Below are positions 45,190 through 57,390 of a stretch of DNA of 64,000 bases, one piece after another. Each line of letters starts with the position of its first letter. The stretch's first letter is position 1. Where the stretch lies: NCBI GenBank assembly GCA_015680685.1, contig MNCI01025089.1:554543-618542 (forward strand), in the 5' to 3' direction. The notes under the pieces are model-generated. The model made no database searches and was not told where the DNA came from. It saw only the letters and a program-made list of their open reading frames with translations. Position numbers and translations under genes: made by a program. Source of the DNA: Gnetum montanum. Lineage: Eukaryota; Streptophyta; Gnetopsida; Gnetales; Gnetaceae.

Positions 45190-48100
45190 TACCCCCATAA
45201 CTGAATAAAAACTCATCCTCAAGTTCCTTACAAAATATTGGAAAGGTACGAGATTATTGACTTGAATGACAACTAATGGTGAATGGGGTGACATGTGAAT
45301 GGATCAACATTACAATACATGGAAACATTAGTGTTCATGATCACAAGAGTGAACACTATACACAATTGACATCCAGGATTATTTGGCAGTTGAGAGAGAA
45401 GAGAGAGGGAGAAAAGGAGAAGACATGTTGCTGCCAANGAGAGAAAAGGAGAAGATGTGTTACTGTTGATTCTTATAATCAACTTACAAAATATCATGAG
45501 AAAAACTTACCATTCCCTTACAATTAGGTTAAGCTACTTCCGTAGCTTTAACACCTAAGACATAAAATTGGATCCAAACACATGATATGATCCATGCAAA
45601 GAAATACAACTATAAAAATATATAGTCCATGACTATAATACAATAGAAGACACCTCATTAAGAAGTGCTAAGGGATGGTCACTAAGAGAAGAAGCCCCTT
45701 GATGTGCCTACTTAGTATGGAAAAAGCCCAAAAAGCTAGGTGTAAAAATATGAAATCTCTAAAGTCAGGCCTCTAGGCCGATTACCCTTACTTGGAACTA
45801 TCAATTTTATTTATGTGGAAATTCCTACTATCATAGAAGTGCTTGATGTTGTTCCTTAATATCTGCCTAGAAGTGCTAGTGACTTTCCCTTGCCTATGAG
45901 AGTTCATGCTAGGGTACATCTAGCTTGAACATAACTTAATGAGGTTTCTCCTCTAGATCTATGCACGGTCATCCTACAAAATTCTAGACTACATAAAGAT
46001 ACCTCCTCAATTCCACCTTCATATCCTTTTCAACTTCCTTGAGTCTCCTCTCAAGGACTACGATAGCTACTTCGTGATGAAGGATGTACATGTTTTACAA
46101 TAGGTACATCTTCTCTTATAGTATTGGTTTGCTTGTGGCCATTTATTAGAGTTTGGCATGCAAGGTATTACATTTCTCCTTCACCTCATGCTTATTCCTT
46201 GTTATTCATTCATTGAGTAGAGCTACAATTTTATGCAATCTACATACCTCAATATTCCAAGTTGCTTCCTCAATCAAATGAATCATCTTGAGCTCATTGG
46301 TTCCTTGGTAGTCTTGTTTCTAGCTTCTAGCACATGTTCCAATCCTCTTTTTCTATATGAAGGTATTTATTTTTAAATTAGGCCATGATCCAACATTAAT
46401 TCTCTAACCTTCATACTTGGTATGAAAGGAAGAGTACTTGTTTCTCTTTTTCTTAACTCATCATTTCTCTCTTGGGACTAATTATTTAGCATTCTAATTT
46501 ATCATTTTAAGCCATCTTCATGAGCATGGTTTCTTCACTAACATGGCATGCTTGGAATAATTTAGCTTGTATATGCTCAATCTACACCTCCAAAGTAATT
46601 GTAAAAGGTTCTAATATCAATGGTGTGATATGTTGTAGTTATTCATGCAACCATGACACCTCAACTTGACTTCTCTACATCCTTATTAGATAAAAAATTT
46701 TCTTAGCATTAGAAATTTCTAACTCAACTCATATCTTAATGAGTTCAATCTCCACCATATAATCAATGTTCATCAACAAAAACGCAGTGCATTGATCAAT
46801 GCTTTACTCCAACAACTAATCATAGCTTCATTAGTAGATACCTAGAGAACTTCCACTACATGCTAGATATTATGTACTTTGTGTCTTGATTGATATGAAG
46901 AGGAAACACTTTGTGAAGGTACATGGATCTAACACTAAACCTGGGTATCATGATGGACCATGCATGGATCATTTAGCAAGGGAGAAGGAAACTTAAAGAG
47001 ATAATTCCTTAATGCCTCACCACACATGATGCCTTCCATCATGTTGAAGAAATTGCTACCAAGATCAAGCAGACCCTTAACATGAATTATGATAGCTTTC
47101 CCCTCATCTTCAACCTGCATAATGGATTGAAAACCACCACCAAGAAGATGTTCCTAGCTTTGTCTAATGTTGAAACTAGAAGGTTGGGAGACAAATTTGT
47201 TGGGTCATCTTACCTATATATGCTGAGAGGTTTAGGGCCTATATGGTTCTCTTATTTAACATTAGTGAAGCTAGTTTGAAGAGCATATATAATATACCTC
47301 TGTAGAAGGCATCTCATTCTTCAAATCAAGGATGGCTGAAATTTATCTCTAGACGTTACCTAAGAGCCATCATGATTACATTTTTCTAGTTCACCACTCC
47401 TATAGTTTGGGATATCTTCCCATATGATTCACTATGCTCACCACTTCACAAAGTTTTTAAATTAAACCTAGAAAGACAAATACCTCCCTCTTCTCTCTAG
47501 CCACATCCTCATTTTTCTAAATCAAAGCCTTGTGAGAAAAAAATGAGATGTTGATTATGCACTTTCCTCTCATTGTTATCACAACTTTTGTCTCATTTCC
47601 CATTTACCATCAAGAACATGACTACCTACCTCTTAATCTACTTATAAGTGAAGGTTTTTCTAGAGCAAGTCCTATATATGTTAGATAAAAGAGGTTTGAT
47701 CTCTTCTTCCACCTCCTCCTTGAGAATTGATGCTTTATGCAAGGGTCCACGAATGAAGATATGAAATTGTTCAATCTTAGCCCTTCTTGGTTTATGGAGC
47801 TTTGATCATAATTTCCTAACATGATGAGTTGTTAAGACTATTAAAAATAAAGTAAGTCCCCTTGGCATCATCAATTATTATAAAAATTACATATGAAAAT
47901 AATGATAAATACAATCCTTAGAAACACTTGGGAAATATTATCATAACTATGTGATCATGGTGTACATGGGTAAGTACAAATAAGGTATAATATGGTTATA
48001 TAACTATCAAATACATTAAATATATATCCAAATTAATGCCTCACTTCATGAATAAGTTACAAAACATCATGTTTAAACCATGACATGAACACTAAGGATA

Positions 48101-49152
48101 AGAAAGAGCAAGAAGAATGGTAGATTCTTGCTTGTTTGTGTAAAAATGGAATAAAGAAAGAGTAAAAAAATGGAAAGAAAAGTCTAGAAATGAGTTTGAA
48201 AGGACCCTCCATTTATACTAGTCTACTAGCATAGTAAGAATTATTTTTGCATATGGATGCTAACATCCTTATGTTGATGTAGTAGATGTATCAATGCATC
48301 CTTACAAATATGAAAAATGCCAAACTTTGTTGTTTACGTGTTGAACCTACCTTCCTTGACTATCAAAGCTACACACATGATCAATAATACACCTGAATCA
48401 CCATGAATCAACCTAGCAAGATGTTTAAGAAGCATGATAACCAAAGCATTACAAACTTACCTTTGAAAAGATTTGTAATCATGGAAAATAATTTATTTAA
48501 TTAATTTATGCATTTCCATTGACTGAAAGGTAGGAAAGAGGGATTAGAAAAATGGAAGAATGATTAGAGTACCAAGAATAATGAAATGCAAGTATAAATA
48601 AGATGAACTGAAGAGAGTTTATCATGATTAAACCTTGAAGTACAAAGAGTTAACACTCACGCAAGTGAAAGACCAATCAAGTACCTTATGTAATGTAATT
48701 ATCACCATCACTAGAATATAAGCATTAGCTTACTAGCTTACTATACTAATCCATTAAGGATTTATAAGTGGGTCCTCACCATAAAATGGACATGACTTTC
48801 TTACCCTTGTCAAACCCATTGATAGGACACCCATAGATTCCCAAAAATCAAGGAGGCATAGCATAAAATGCATGTTCATCCCCTTCAATGGATGGATCTC
48901 ATCATTTGCTTTTCTTGATTGACCTTTCTCTATACAAAATGATGGACAAGAATGAAATGACAAAGATGTAGAATGAATAATGGATGAAAGAGAAAAGGGG
49001 AGAGTATAATATCATTGAATCCCCAACCAACCATTTAATTATCTCATGAAGCATGTTAGTACATCTTACATCCCATGAAGAATCCATTACTACAACTTTT
49101 CACCAGTATTCATCCACATAATAGGATCTCCAATTCTACCTTCCAAGTGCAA
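45190..49152. other. Unassigned retroelement-like region
   Basis: No domain was identified. The stretch contains an imperfect direct repeat around an N at 45438 (GAGAAAAGGAGAAGA on both sides), Glu/Lys-rich minus-strand text around 46000-46800 and short ORFs (46935-47120, 47622-47822 minus) without recognisable motifs. Base composition and decay look like old transposon DNA. Confidence 0.35.
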
Positions 49153-49674
49153 TGTGACATCCTATCCCTAAATGTCATGGAAAATGTCAAATATACATTA
49201 TATTAAACATTATGTGTAAATGAAATAATAGAGAATGTGAAGAAAGAGAAAGAAAATAATGTTTTATTGATATTGAATAGTGTATCTAGATCATGCTCTA
49301 AAAGCATTCCTTAGGGTTTTCTTCCTTCAACATCTATATCTTAGAGGTAATCCAACACTGCCACCATGGATAGGTCAATACTAGATAAAAGGGATGGCCA
49401 GTCCATGTCTTGTGCTGCTTCACCTGGCTACTATGACTTGCCTATACCTACTCCACCACTCCATGCATGGCATGACCTCTAAGCCAGGGTACAAATGTCT
49501 TTAGGTAAAACCCCCAAAGGTCACCTAAAGAGACATGTCTATTATTACAATGTACCCTTTCAACTCTTAATTACAACTACCCTTTCAAGTCTTGTTACGT
49601 TGACAAGGATACTTTTTATGAGAAGGCACCATCATCATTAGGAAATAGCATCATTTGATAATGGGCATGTGATA
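49153..49674 (-). repeat. 3' LTR of host-fragment element
   Basis: Starts TGTGACATCC, ends GTGATA on the plus strand, and aligns with 54453-54973 from end to end (shared words include CATTATATTAAACATTATG, GGGATGGCCAG and CCACTCCATGCATGGCA). The terminal CA has mutated here. Confidence 0.85.
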
Positions 49675-50099
49675 ATCTACCCCACTTAGCTTTTGTTCAT
49701 CCTCAAACAAGTCTACATTCATTATTCGTTTCTACCTCCAATGCTTCTATTATGCTTCCATGCTCCAATAATTTGATTTTTCCTTTAAGCTTGAAGTTGT
49801 TTCTTGCTTATTCTACAAAAAAAATATATATGTGAGAAAAATATATGAAAAATTAAATATTAATTTTTTAATTCTTACTTCATTTTCTAAGATAATAACA
49901 AGAAGTGAATTAAAGGTCTACTAATCACTAATCACCAGTCTAATCAGGGTCACACAAAGTGCAACTCGTATCTAGTTATCCAGGTGAAGGAAGGACAAAT
50001 TATTTACTCCCAAATTCCATTACCTTATATATTTTACTTATCTAAAAAATATTAATTAGACATTGAAGGAAAAAATAAAATCATAACTAAAAGTAAGGA

Positions 50100-51260
50100 T
50101 GAGATGCTTCCTACTCTTGATCAACCTTATAAATTAATGGAAGTAATTGTAATTTTTCCATAAGTGGTGTATGATTAGATGGTCTTATTTGAGATGGCAA
50201 AGCTTGATCGGGATTATTCTCCACTTCTTCTTTAGAAATTAACTCAAATAACTTGGTAACTTGGAAGAATTAGGCATAGTAGCAAATATAATCTAAAGTG
50301 TCTAGGAAGAATGTTGTTGAACCATCCTCATTAATCATAGTAGAGTAATTGGTAAAATATGCTTCTTGATGAGTACTATTTATCAACAACATCTATTCCT
50401 AAATTCTAGTATCTAATTTATCTATTGAAGATTCAAAGTAAGCAGAATATGCACTAGCCAATGGAATTTCATGTTTAATTGATGGAAACATCTTCTTCAA
50501 ATTAAGTTTGTCTTCCAAGGATTCTTTTACATATGCATAATTTAAGAATTCATAGGAACTACTTTCAACTTTTGCATTGAAGTCTCCATAAAGAACAATT
50601 GACATTGGATTAGTATTACTTAGGAATAACTTATTCTTTAGACTTTCTTCTATTTTCTTAATCAAGTATGATCCTTGACACATTCTAACACTGAAACATG
50701 TTTATTTGACAATTGAATGTATCTTAAATACACATACACATCTTTAGAATCACTTCCAATGCTATGTGATTCTTCTAAAATATTGACTATTCTTTCTTTC
50801 TCATCACTTGAAGTTCTAGAATTTTCAAAATCATATATTCTAAACTCCATTTAAATCTTTACACTAATTCAAACTTATCTCCTTTATAAAAGATCATGCA
50901 ACCATCCATGTTGTGATTTCTGTAAAATGCTAATTTGTATGGCTGAAAAGAAGAACTTCCACAAGAATATTTTTGCTTATAAATATTTATGTATCCCATA
51001 TTTTCCATGTCTAGTTGGAACTAGTATAGAAACTCTCATGGCAAGACTTGGTATAGGCATAAAAAATTAACCTCCAAATCTTATAATTCTACTAAGATGT
51101 ATGGGTATCAATATTCATGCCAATTCAAGGCCCATGATGGACATAGTGGATGTTGTTTCTCACTTTCCATGGATCTTGCAAGCATATTATATGTTGCAAC
51201 TTTCATTCTCATTCTTGAATTCTCTTCTAGATTATTTCTCTTCATGGATATCATACATCT
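50100..51260 (-). pseudogene. CCR4-type deadenylase fragment, intronless
   Basis: CCR4-family proteins are Mg-dependent exonucleases (EEP fold) that shorten mRNA poly(A) tails. Reading the minus strand: RMKVATYNMLARSMESEKQH then PLCPSWALNWHEY (51110-51225), the family's SYNILA...YCPPWALSW start; VNFLCLYQVL at the CLQEV site; GYINIYKQKY; MDGCMIFYKGDKFELV (50870-50915), the DGCAIFYK motif; SIVLYGDFNAKVESSSYEFL (50540-50600), the GDFN catalytic motif; IPLASAYSAYF; FLDTLDYICY (50285-50315); and LPSQIRPSNHTPLM (50150-50200), the SDH motif with Asp changed to Asn. Motif spacing leaves no room for introns, so it derives from a spliced mRNA. Frame changes and stops make it dead. Longest open parts are 50399-50683 and 50662-50850. 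Confidence 0.75.
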
Positions 51261-51454
51261 TGTTGAGACAATATTTTGATTATCCATGTTGTTCTGCTAT
51301 ATGTTTTGATTTCAAGATGGATTGATATATAGTTTCTTGATCATTGAAGATCTTTTTGATTTATCAATTAATTCATTGACTAATAATCAATTGATATTGA
51401 TACATTAACTGATTAACTGATTTACTACATTATCTAATTCTTAATTACCTCTCC

Positions 51455-51482
51455 ATCCCCCTTAAGAACATTAACTCTGATA
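51455..51482 (-). other. Second primer-site-like sequence with purine tract
   Basis: The minus strand reads CAGTATCAGAGTTAATG and, slightly further, AAGGGGGATGGAGAGG. The first part resembles the iMet primer site at 54438-54450 and the second a polypurine tract. It may mark the remnant of another LTR element inside this one, or be the internal start of a captured piece. Confidence 0.35.
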
Positions 51483-52929
51483 CTGTAAATAATGTCATGC
51501 CATAGAGATCTTAAGGTCCCAAAAAAGGTTAAATTCAATAGGTAAAATTTATGATATCATCAAATTATCAAGTACCCAAATGATAAATCTAATCTCACCA
51601 TGGGATTTAGAAGGGTGAAAAATATTGAAAATGACTATTCATATGTAAAAAATGGACATCACATGATCAAGTTATGTCAAAATTAAGATTTCGAGCTTGT
51701 TAAGGCACTATATAGGGCAAGGATGAAAAATAACTTTTGGGGTTCCATGGGACATATCTAACTTTATCATTATCTTTGAAAGGTTGAAATCTGTAGGAAA
51801 AATCTCTTCATTCATCAAATAAAGGCCTTTGAAATCAAATGTTATGTCTTCTAGAGTCTAGAATCTTTTGGCATGAAAAACAAGACTTCTCTAGAGATCA
51901 ACCATCCCAATACTACACCAAAACCAATGTGCTTAATTACAAAATTCTTCTTTCACATGCTACCAATAATTCAAATTTTTTTTTGAAAATTTTTCCCATG
52001 TTCCTAATTTTAAATTAACATTTTAATGGATAAAAATTGAATTCTCCATCAATTTACAAAAAATTTTAGATTTTTCCATCAATTGAGGAAAACATATGAT
52101 TTTCCCAGTAGTTGATGGAAAAATTAGTAGCACTAGTAGAGCCCATTATGGACAGTGCAATTGATGCTTGCAAGATGCCAAAATAGGCTATTATGATAGT
52201 GCTGTCAATGCCCATGTGATGTTGTAATCAACCATTATGAATGATGTCATCAATACCCACGAGGTGCTGGAATGGAGCATTATGGACGACAATGTCAATG
52301 CTCATGGAGAACCAAAATGGGCCATTATGGATAGTGCCATTGGTATCCATAGAAACCAAGGATGGTCAAATATTGTGGTGGGTTTTCCAATGGTGATAAT
52401 GATAATGACAATAACATCGGCGTGGGTAGCAAGTAGCAAAAAACATGGAGAGGGTTTCGATAGTAGGAAAGTGTTTACAAGTGACAATTACAAGCACAAT
52501 AGTGAGGGTTCCTGATAGCGCTTGATCACAAATGATGCAGTTGTTGCTAGTGAGGGGAGTTGACAGTGATAACAACGATTCTAGATTGGAGGCAGAGAAA
52601 TAGTACATCGTAGCAGTGAGCAAGGGATGACAGGTCAAGCAACAAGTGAATGGCTAGAGGTAAATGAAGGTGTGCATGAAGGTGGCTATGGGAGGATGAT
52701 GTGGCATGCTGAAACTATTGCACATTAGGCAACTACAACTACAAGTACTCTGAGTACCGCTAAAGAATCCTTGGGAAGACCTCTTTGCATATACCTTCAA
52801 CTTTAATCATAATGGTACTATGAGCTTCTTTCCTTCGACATACTCATAATCCCATAGAAAAACAACTTTATATTATGCAAATCATCCTCCTTAGCATGCA
52901 TTGATTCTGACATCATGGATTGAAACTAT
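51483..52929. other. Non-coding internal region with 45-bp minisatellite
   Basis: No gag-pol motif in any frame. At 52141-52366 lie five units of 45 bases (next entry). The remainder is A+T-rich, with repeated CCATCAATT words near 52060-52120. Confidence 0.5.
52141..52366. repeat. 45-bp minisatellite, five units
   Basis: Units of 45 (one 46) bases begin GCCCATTATGGA or a variant and contain TGTCAATGC(C/T)CATG. Because 45 is a multiple of three, a plus-strand ORF (52237-52515) crosses it and shows a 15-residue repeat (IMDDNVNAHGEPKWA and variants), but this strand is opposite to the element and no gene is inferred. Confidence 0.85.
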
Positions 52930-53650
52930 GAAGTGTTGGTTATCCTTTAAGATTACCCCATTCTTTGGTCCATCTCTAACACCACGTCATGAACTTTCAT
53001 CATCACATAGAATCAATTGTCAAGCATAACATGTTTTTTGTATTATAGAGGTATTTCCTTAAGCAAGGTCTTGTTTTCCAATGCTTCAATGATATCCTTC
53101 CTGAACATCCACTCCAAGCTATATCATAAGCATTTCTTGTGGAAGAAGGTGCAAATATGAAGAAATGTTTCATGGTAGGATTGTTCCAAGTCATTCAATG
53201 CAAAGAAACCAACTCAACATGTTTTCCACCAAAATGTAAGCCTTGCTCACACATGTGCTCCTCCTAAATAACCTTCAAAGCCTACATTGTGTCTTTGTAA
53301 TGCCACATGTACATACCCACCAATTCCATCAGCAATGACATGCCTTCACATATGTTATGTAAATATTACTTCTCTTCTCCCCTCAATTTTATTGTCACAT
53401 GACTCCCCATCTACTTCTCTAGCACCAACATCACCTCTTTCTCTACCAAAGATTCCACATTAAACATATCGACATAGTATCAGAATTTCTAACATCAACC
53501 CCACTATATATGCTAGAATCTCTAGTCATTAGAATCAACCTAAGCTTTGTTGAGGCATCTAGTTCAAGCGATAGTAATTTTCCAAGTTCTTGGTTGTCCA
53601 ACATGTTATCCATGTAAATGAAACATAGCTTTTGCTAGAAATATTCAAGG
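52930..53650 (-). pseudogene. NB-ARC resistance-gene (NLR) fragment
   Basis: NLR proteins are intracellular immune receptors; the NB-ARC is their nucleotide switch. Minus-strand motifs appear in the right order and spacing: kinase-2 as KLCFIYMDNMLDNQELGKLL (53575-53635), RNBS-B as KLRLILMTRD (53525-53555), GLPL as CEGMSLLMELVGMYMWHYKD (53290-53355), then a winged-helix text with DIIEALENKTLLKEI (53050-53110) and the MHD motif as MKVHDVVLEMDQRMG (52957-53000). The style (DN instead of DD in kinase-2, VHDVVLEM) suggests a TIR-type NLR, but that is inference. The P-loop is missing, stops are frequent and no LRR was seen. It lies inside the LTR element upstream of the deadenylase fragment. Confidence 0.68.
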
Positions 53651-54437
53651 TATTACATAACTCCTACTAGGTTGGTGTGGCTTGTAAGGCTAGTGTGACC
53701 CTTGCAAGCCCATGCAGCCTACAAAAATTTGTTTTTTAATTTTTAATTATATATATATATATATATATTATTATTATTATATTGGGGGCTATGGTCAAAC
53801 CCTTGATGTGACTCTCTGTGTGTTTTTTTTTAAATAATAATTTCATAATTTTAATAATTTAGTATCATTTTAATGCATGCATAACCAAAAACTTTAAACA
53901 ATGATATCTCTCAAATCATAACTTTGATTGAAATGAAAGTTATCCTTTGGGAATCGTCTCAATGAGTACTATGCACTAAACATCATCTTAGGATTCAAAA
54001 ATGAAGTTGGATTTTTAAGATTTTGAAAGGTCCACTAACTTTTTCTACCAAGCGAACATTGCTAAGTTGATGTATGGATGACATGATAACTTATAAATGA
54101 CTCTAAGTTACTTAGGATAATGAGTTTCAACAAAATAAGATTAATTCAAGTTATGGTTCCTAACTTTTTGGAAAAAACTTAATAATTACCTTAATCAATT
54201 AATATTTAAAATATTAAGAAGGGTAAGAGTTACCTAGATCACTGTATTCTTTACTTACCAACATCTTTTGCAATTGATGAATCTTGATGAGGCATAATCA
54301 GATCTTCATTAGTTAATGATATCCATAAAAGAATTTTGTTGGTTGGTGATCCAAGATTCTTCCTAGTTCATAGCTCCATGGTTCATCATCAGGTTGTAAT
54401 CAGCCCATGGTTCTAAATGGCCCTAGGATCATGGTTT
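53651..54437. other. Non-coding leader of the element
   Basis: A+T-rich DNA between the NLR fragment and the primer-binding site, with an (AT)n microsatellite at 53749-53770. No domain recognised. Confidence 0.5.
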
Positions 54438-54450
54438 TCTCTGATACCAA
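54438..54450 (-). promoter_or_regulatory. Primer-binding site, tRNA-iMet type
   Basis: Minus-strand TTGGTATCAGAG two bases inside the 5' LTR matches the TGGTATCAGAGC site used by most plant Ty1/copia elements. Confidence 0.85.
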
Positions 54451-54452
54451 TT

Positions 54453-54973
54453 ATGAAATCTTGTCCTCTGATATCATGGAAAATTTCAAATATACATTAT
54501 ATTAAACATTATGCATAAAATAAATAATAGAGAATGTGTATAAAGAAGAAAAAAAGAATGTTTTATTGATATCAAATAGTGTATTTGGATCATGCTCTAA
54601 GAGTGTTCCTTGGGGTTTTCATCTTTCAACATCTATCCCTTAGAGGAAATCTAACACTAGTACAATGGTTAGGCCTAATACCAACTAAAAGGGATGGCCA
54701 GGCCACTTCTTATTCCACTTCATCTCACTTCTATGACTTGCCTGTACTGACTCTGCCACTCCATGCATGGCACAAACTCTAAGCCTACAAATAAACACCT
54801 TAGGTTAAATCACCAAAGGTCACCTTGAGAGATACATCTATGATTACAATGAACCCTTTTAGGTCTCAATTACAATTTCCCTTTTGGGTCTTGTTACAAT
54901 AACAATAACACTTATTGTGAAGAAGCACCATCTTCGTTAGACAACAACATCATTTGGTAATGGGGATGTGACA
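54453..54973 (-). repeat. 5' LTR of host-fragment element
   Basis: 521 bp starting TGAAATCTTG and ending GATGTGACA; aligns with 49153-49674. An ORF at 54579-54782 crosses it by chance. Confidence 0.85.
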
Positions 54974-56639
54974 TGTAAGGTCACACCTACTGCTTCTAGT
55001 GGCATCTAGCCTTAATTATTTTACGGTCTAACCATTAGTGAAGCTGAACTAAGGTAGTTTGCCACTAAACATCTAGAATTCAAGATTCCAGTTTGGTTTT
55101 CCTGCATCTATGAATGTATGCATACTAGAATCTCCAAATGTTGCACTATCGAACCCCTCTTGTTGATCCCTTTGGTTTCACTAACAAATCCCACATCTCA
55201 ATAGGGATTAGAATGTCCTAACCAAGTAAAGGAAAAAAATTTTGAGTTCAAATAGAATGAAGTCTTAGATCCATAATGATGAAGTTGATTCTTAGGATAA
55301 ATGATTTTGGATTTGGGTGAAAGCAATAATTTATATTACCAAAGTTCACTAAGATAGAGACTTCTAGACCTTCATGGTCATGGATATGGATGAGTAGGAG
55401 ATTGTCTTAGACTATGATATTTTCAAAAGTCAAGTGATCTAGGTCATGGTTTAAACATCAAAAAGGTTTGCATCAATATTGGTTCAACAATTCATTTTTA
55501 TTTTAAAGTAAGCAATTATAGGATTATTTAAGATGGTAAACATATTAATTGGCATGGACTAATAAGATTGAAGTTACATTGCTCTTCTCATCAACTCCTA
55601 TTATTATGATTATTATTTTACTAACATACATATCAATTTCTTTTCTTTTGCGATTCTCTTTTTTTCTAATGTTCTTTCTTTTCTTTTGATTCATCATCAT
55701 TTTTTATATTCTCCTTTTCTTTCATGAAAAAAGGATTTTTGTTGGGGTGTGAGAGTTATGGAAATGACTAGAGTGCTAGATAATCACCTGGAGTCTTTGA
55801 CTTACACAAACATGAGAATTCATTCATCATCACATGGCATACATAAGTTCATAAGATCATGAACCTCTTTTGACTAGGATGGTGAGGCATGGCAACATGT
55901 GCACTTTGGTCCAATCACACCAATTATACCTAACTAGTGATCACAAGGATCCTTAAGATACATCCTTTCTAGTAACCAAGAACTCATTTAGGATTCCCAA
56001 TTCCACATACTAAGATGTGGACCAATCACCTACCTACAATTCCAATAGCATTAGCTTCAACAACCCAAAGTGTGAGTCCTAGCTCCTCATTGAATCTAAG
56101 ACTAATTCATTAGTAATGGATAGAAGAAAATTGGATGTATGAATTTGTGGTGTAGATATTCCATTGATCAAGGCTCTACTTTGGACCCATTTGGCATTCT
56201 CCCATCCTCACCACATCTGTAACTCACTTGTCCACTGTTGGCTTATTAGGTATTATAAAGCATAGTAATTGATTTTTCCAGAAACACACAAAAATACTCT
56301 AATAAAAAGGGAATTTCATAAATGGCTATCCATTAAACTCAAAAGACATAAAAATTCTAACGAAACACACTAACTTTATTAAATACACAAACAAATATAG
56401 TAGGAAAATAAATTTTTGATATGACATGGAAAATTTCTTCCTCATGATTGATCCATGTATATCACTTGGTAAACCTTTGAGTGTTAAATTAAGTAATTTA
56501 TATGCTTAGAGGTGAAAGATATTCATTATAAAACATCAAGTATTTCCCATTGAATGTTTCATTTAACTTGCTTGAATGACACTTTCACATGATGCTACAA
56601 GAGTGGGAATGATAGGAAGGTATTTTTTGTAATTCATTC
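54974..56639. other. Unassigned region
   Basis: No recognised domain or repeat. T-rich tracts near 55620-55740. Probably decayed retroelement DNA, since a gypsy protease relic follows. Confidence 0.35.
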
Positions 56640-56850
56640 TTCTAGACTCATCTCTCTTGTTGATATCAAGGTAAAGTTCTTAGAAGAACAACTTGGCATC
56701 AATGGTGCTCAACTAGGGTCTCCCCATGATGACAGGGAAGTTATATTCCACATTTTTTTCTAATTTGATTAGTAGGAAATTTTCATGATATGATCAACTT
56801 ACAATAAAAGTCATCACTTTACTTACCTATTCCATGGGGTGTGCATAAGA
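56640..56850 (-). pseudogene. Gypsy protease relic
   Basis: On the minus strand, KLEKNVEYNFPVIMGRP followed after a stop by LSTIDA matches the protease end motif (ILGRPFL.T) also seen at about 4970-5010. It belongs to a third copy of the element A family. It directly adjoins an LTR relic, so gag and most of the leader were deleted. Confidence 0.65.
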
Positions 56851-56858
56851 TTTGATGA

Positions 56859-57390
56859 GTGCTGGAGCAATACAACACCCAACCATATAAGTCACGAGTG
56901 TTCACACATGACCCAACCACAATTTGTGGATGTGGAAATGTTAATATGCTAGCAATTGAGTTAAGCTTGTGAACATTGTCTTCCCACATGGAGCTAGTAA
57001 AGTCTATGTGTATGGTTTAGCTCATTGTGAGGTATATGATATTTGATGTTGTTTGATCATTAGTTATTCTAGTAGACAATATTGAAATGAAAATGATTTC
57101 TAAATATAAGTATAATAAGTAAACAAATTTATCCTAGCCTAAGTGATCAGTATCCATTCATGATCTATCGTACATACCTTGGGCTTTATGTAATCATTGT
57201 TGGGCTACCAAGTGTTATGGTACTAGGTGTATCAAGCAATAACACTAGTTGGCTTACCAAAAAATTACACTTAAGTTCTTGAGATTATTCATGCTCATTC
57301 CACTTACTAATAATAGTAAAAGTAAAGTACATGGAAAGAGTAAAACATTAACTAGGAGATTTCACCTCCTAATCATGATGCAAAGGAGGT
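56859..57390 (-). repeat. LTR relic of element A family
   Basis: Starts TGCTGGAG after GATGAG, as at 44415, and continues with ACCCAACCATA, GGCTTTATGTAATCATTGTT and TACCAAGTGTTA-type phrases of the family. Similarity fades near 57390, before the TATA box and GATATC cluster, so the U3 end is missing. Confidence 0.55.

Larger units (their letters stand above)
49153..54973 (-). mobile_element. LTR element carrying host-gene fragments
   Basis: A 5,821-bp element with LTRs at 49153-49674 and 54453-54973, a minus-strand primer-binding site TTGGTATCAGAG at 54438-54450, a purine tract at 49675-49689 and near-identical flanks TGCAA (49148-49152) and TGTAA (54974-54978) as a 5-bp target duplication. 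The iMet-type primer site suggests a Ty1/copia relative. Its internal 4.8 kb shows no gag, protease, integrase or RT. It contains minus-strand fragments of two unrelated plant genes: an NB-ARC resistance protein (52930-53650) and a CCR4-type deadenylase (50100-51260). It therefore looks like a non-autonomous element that picked up cellular transcripts. The LTRs differ at many sites, so it is old. Confidence 0.78.
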
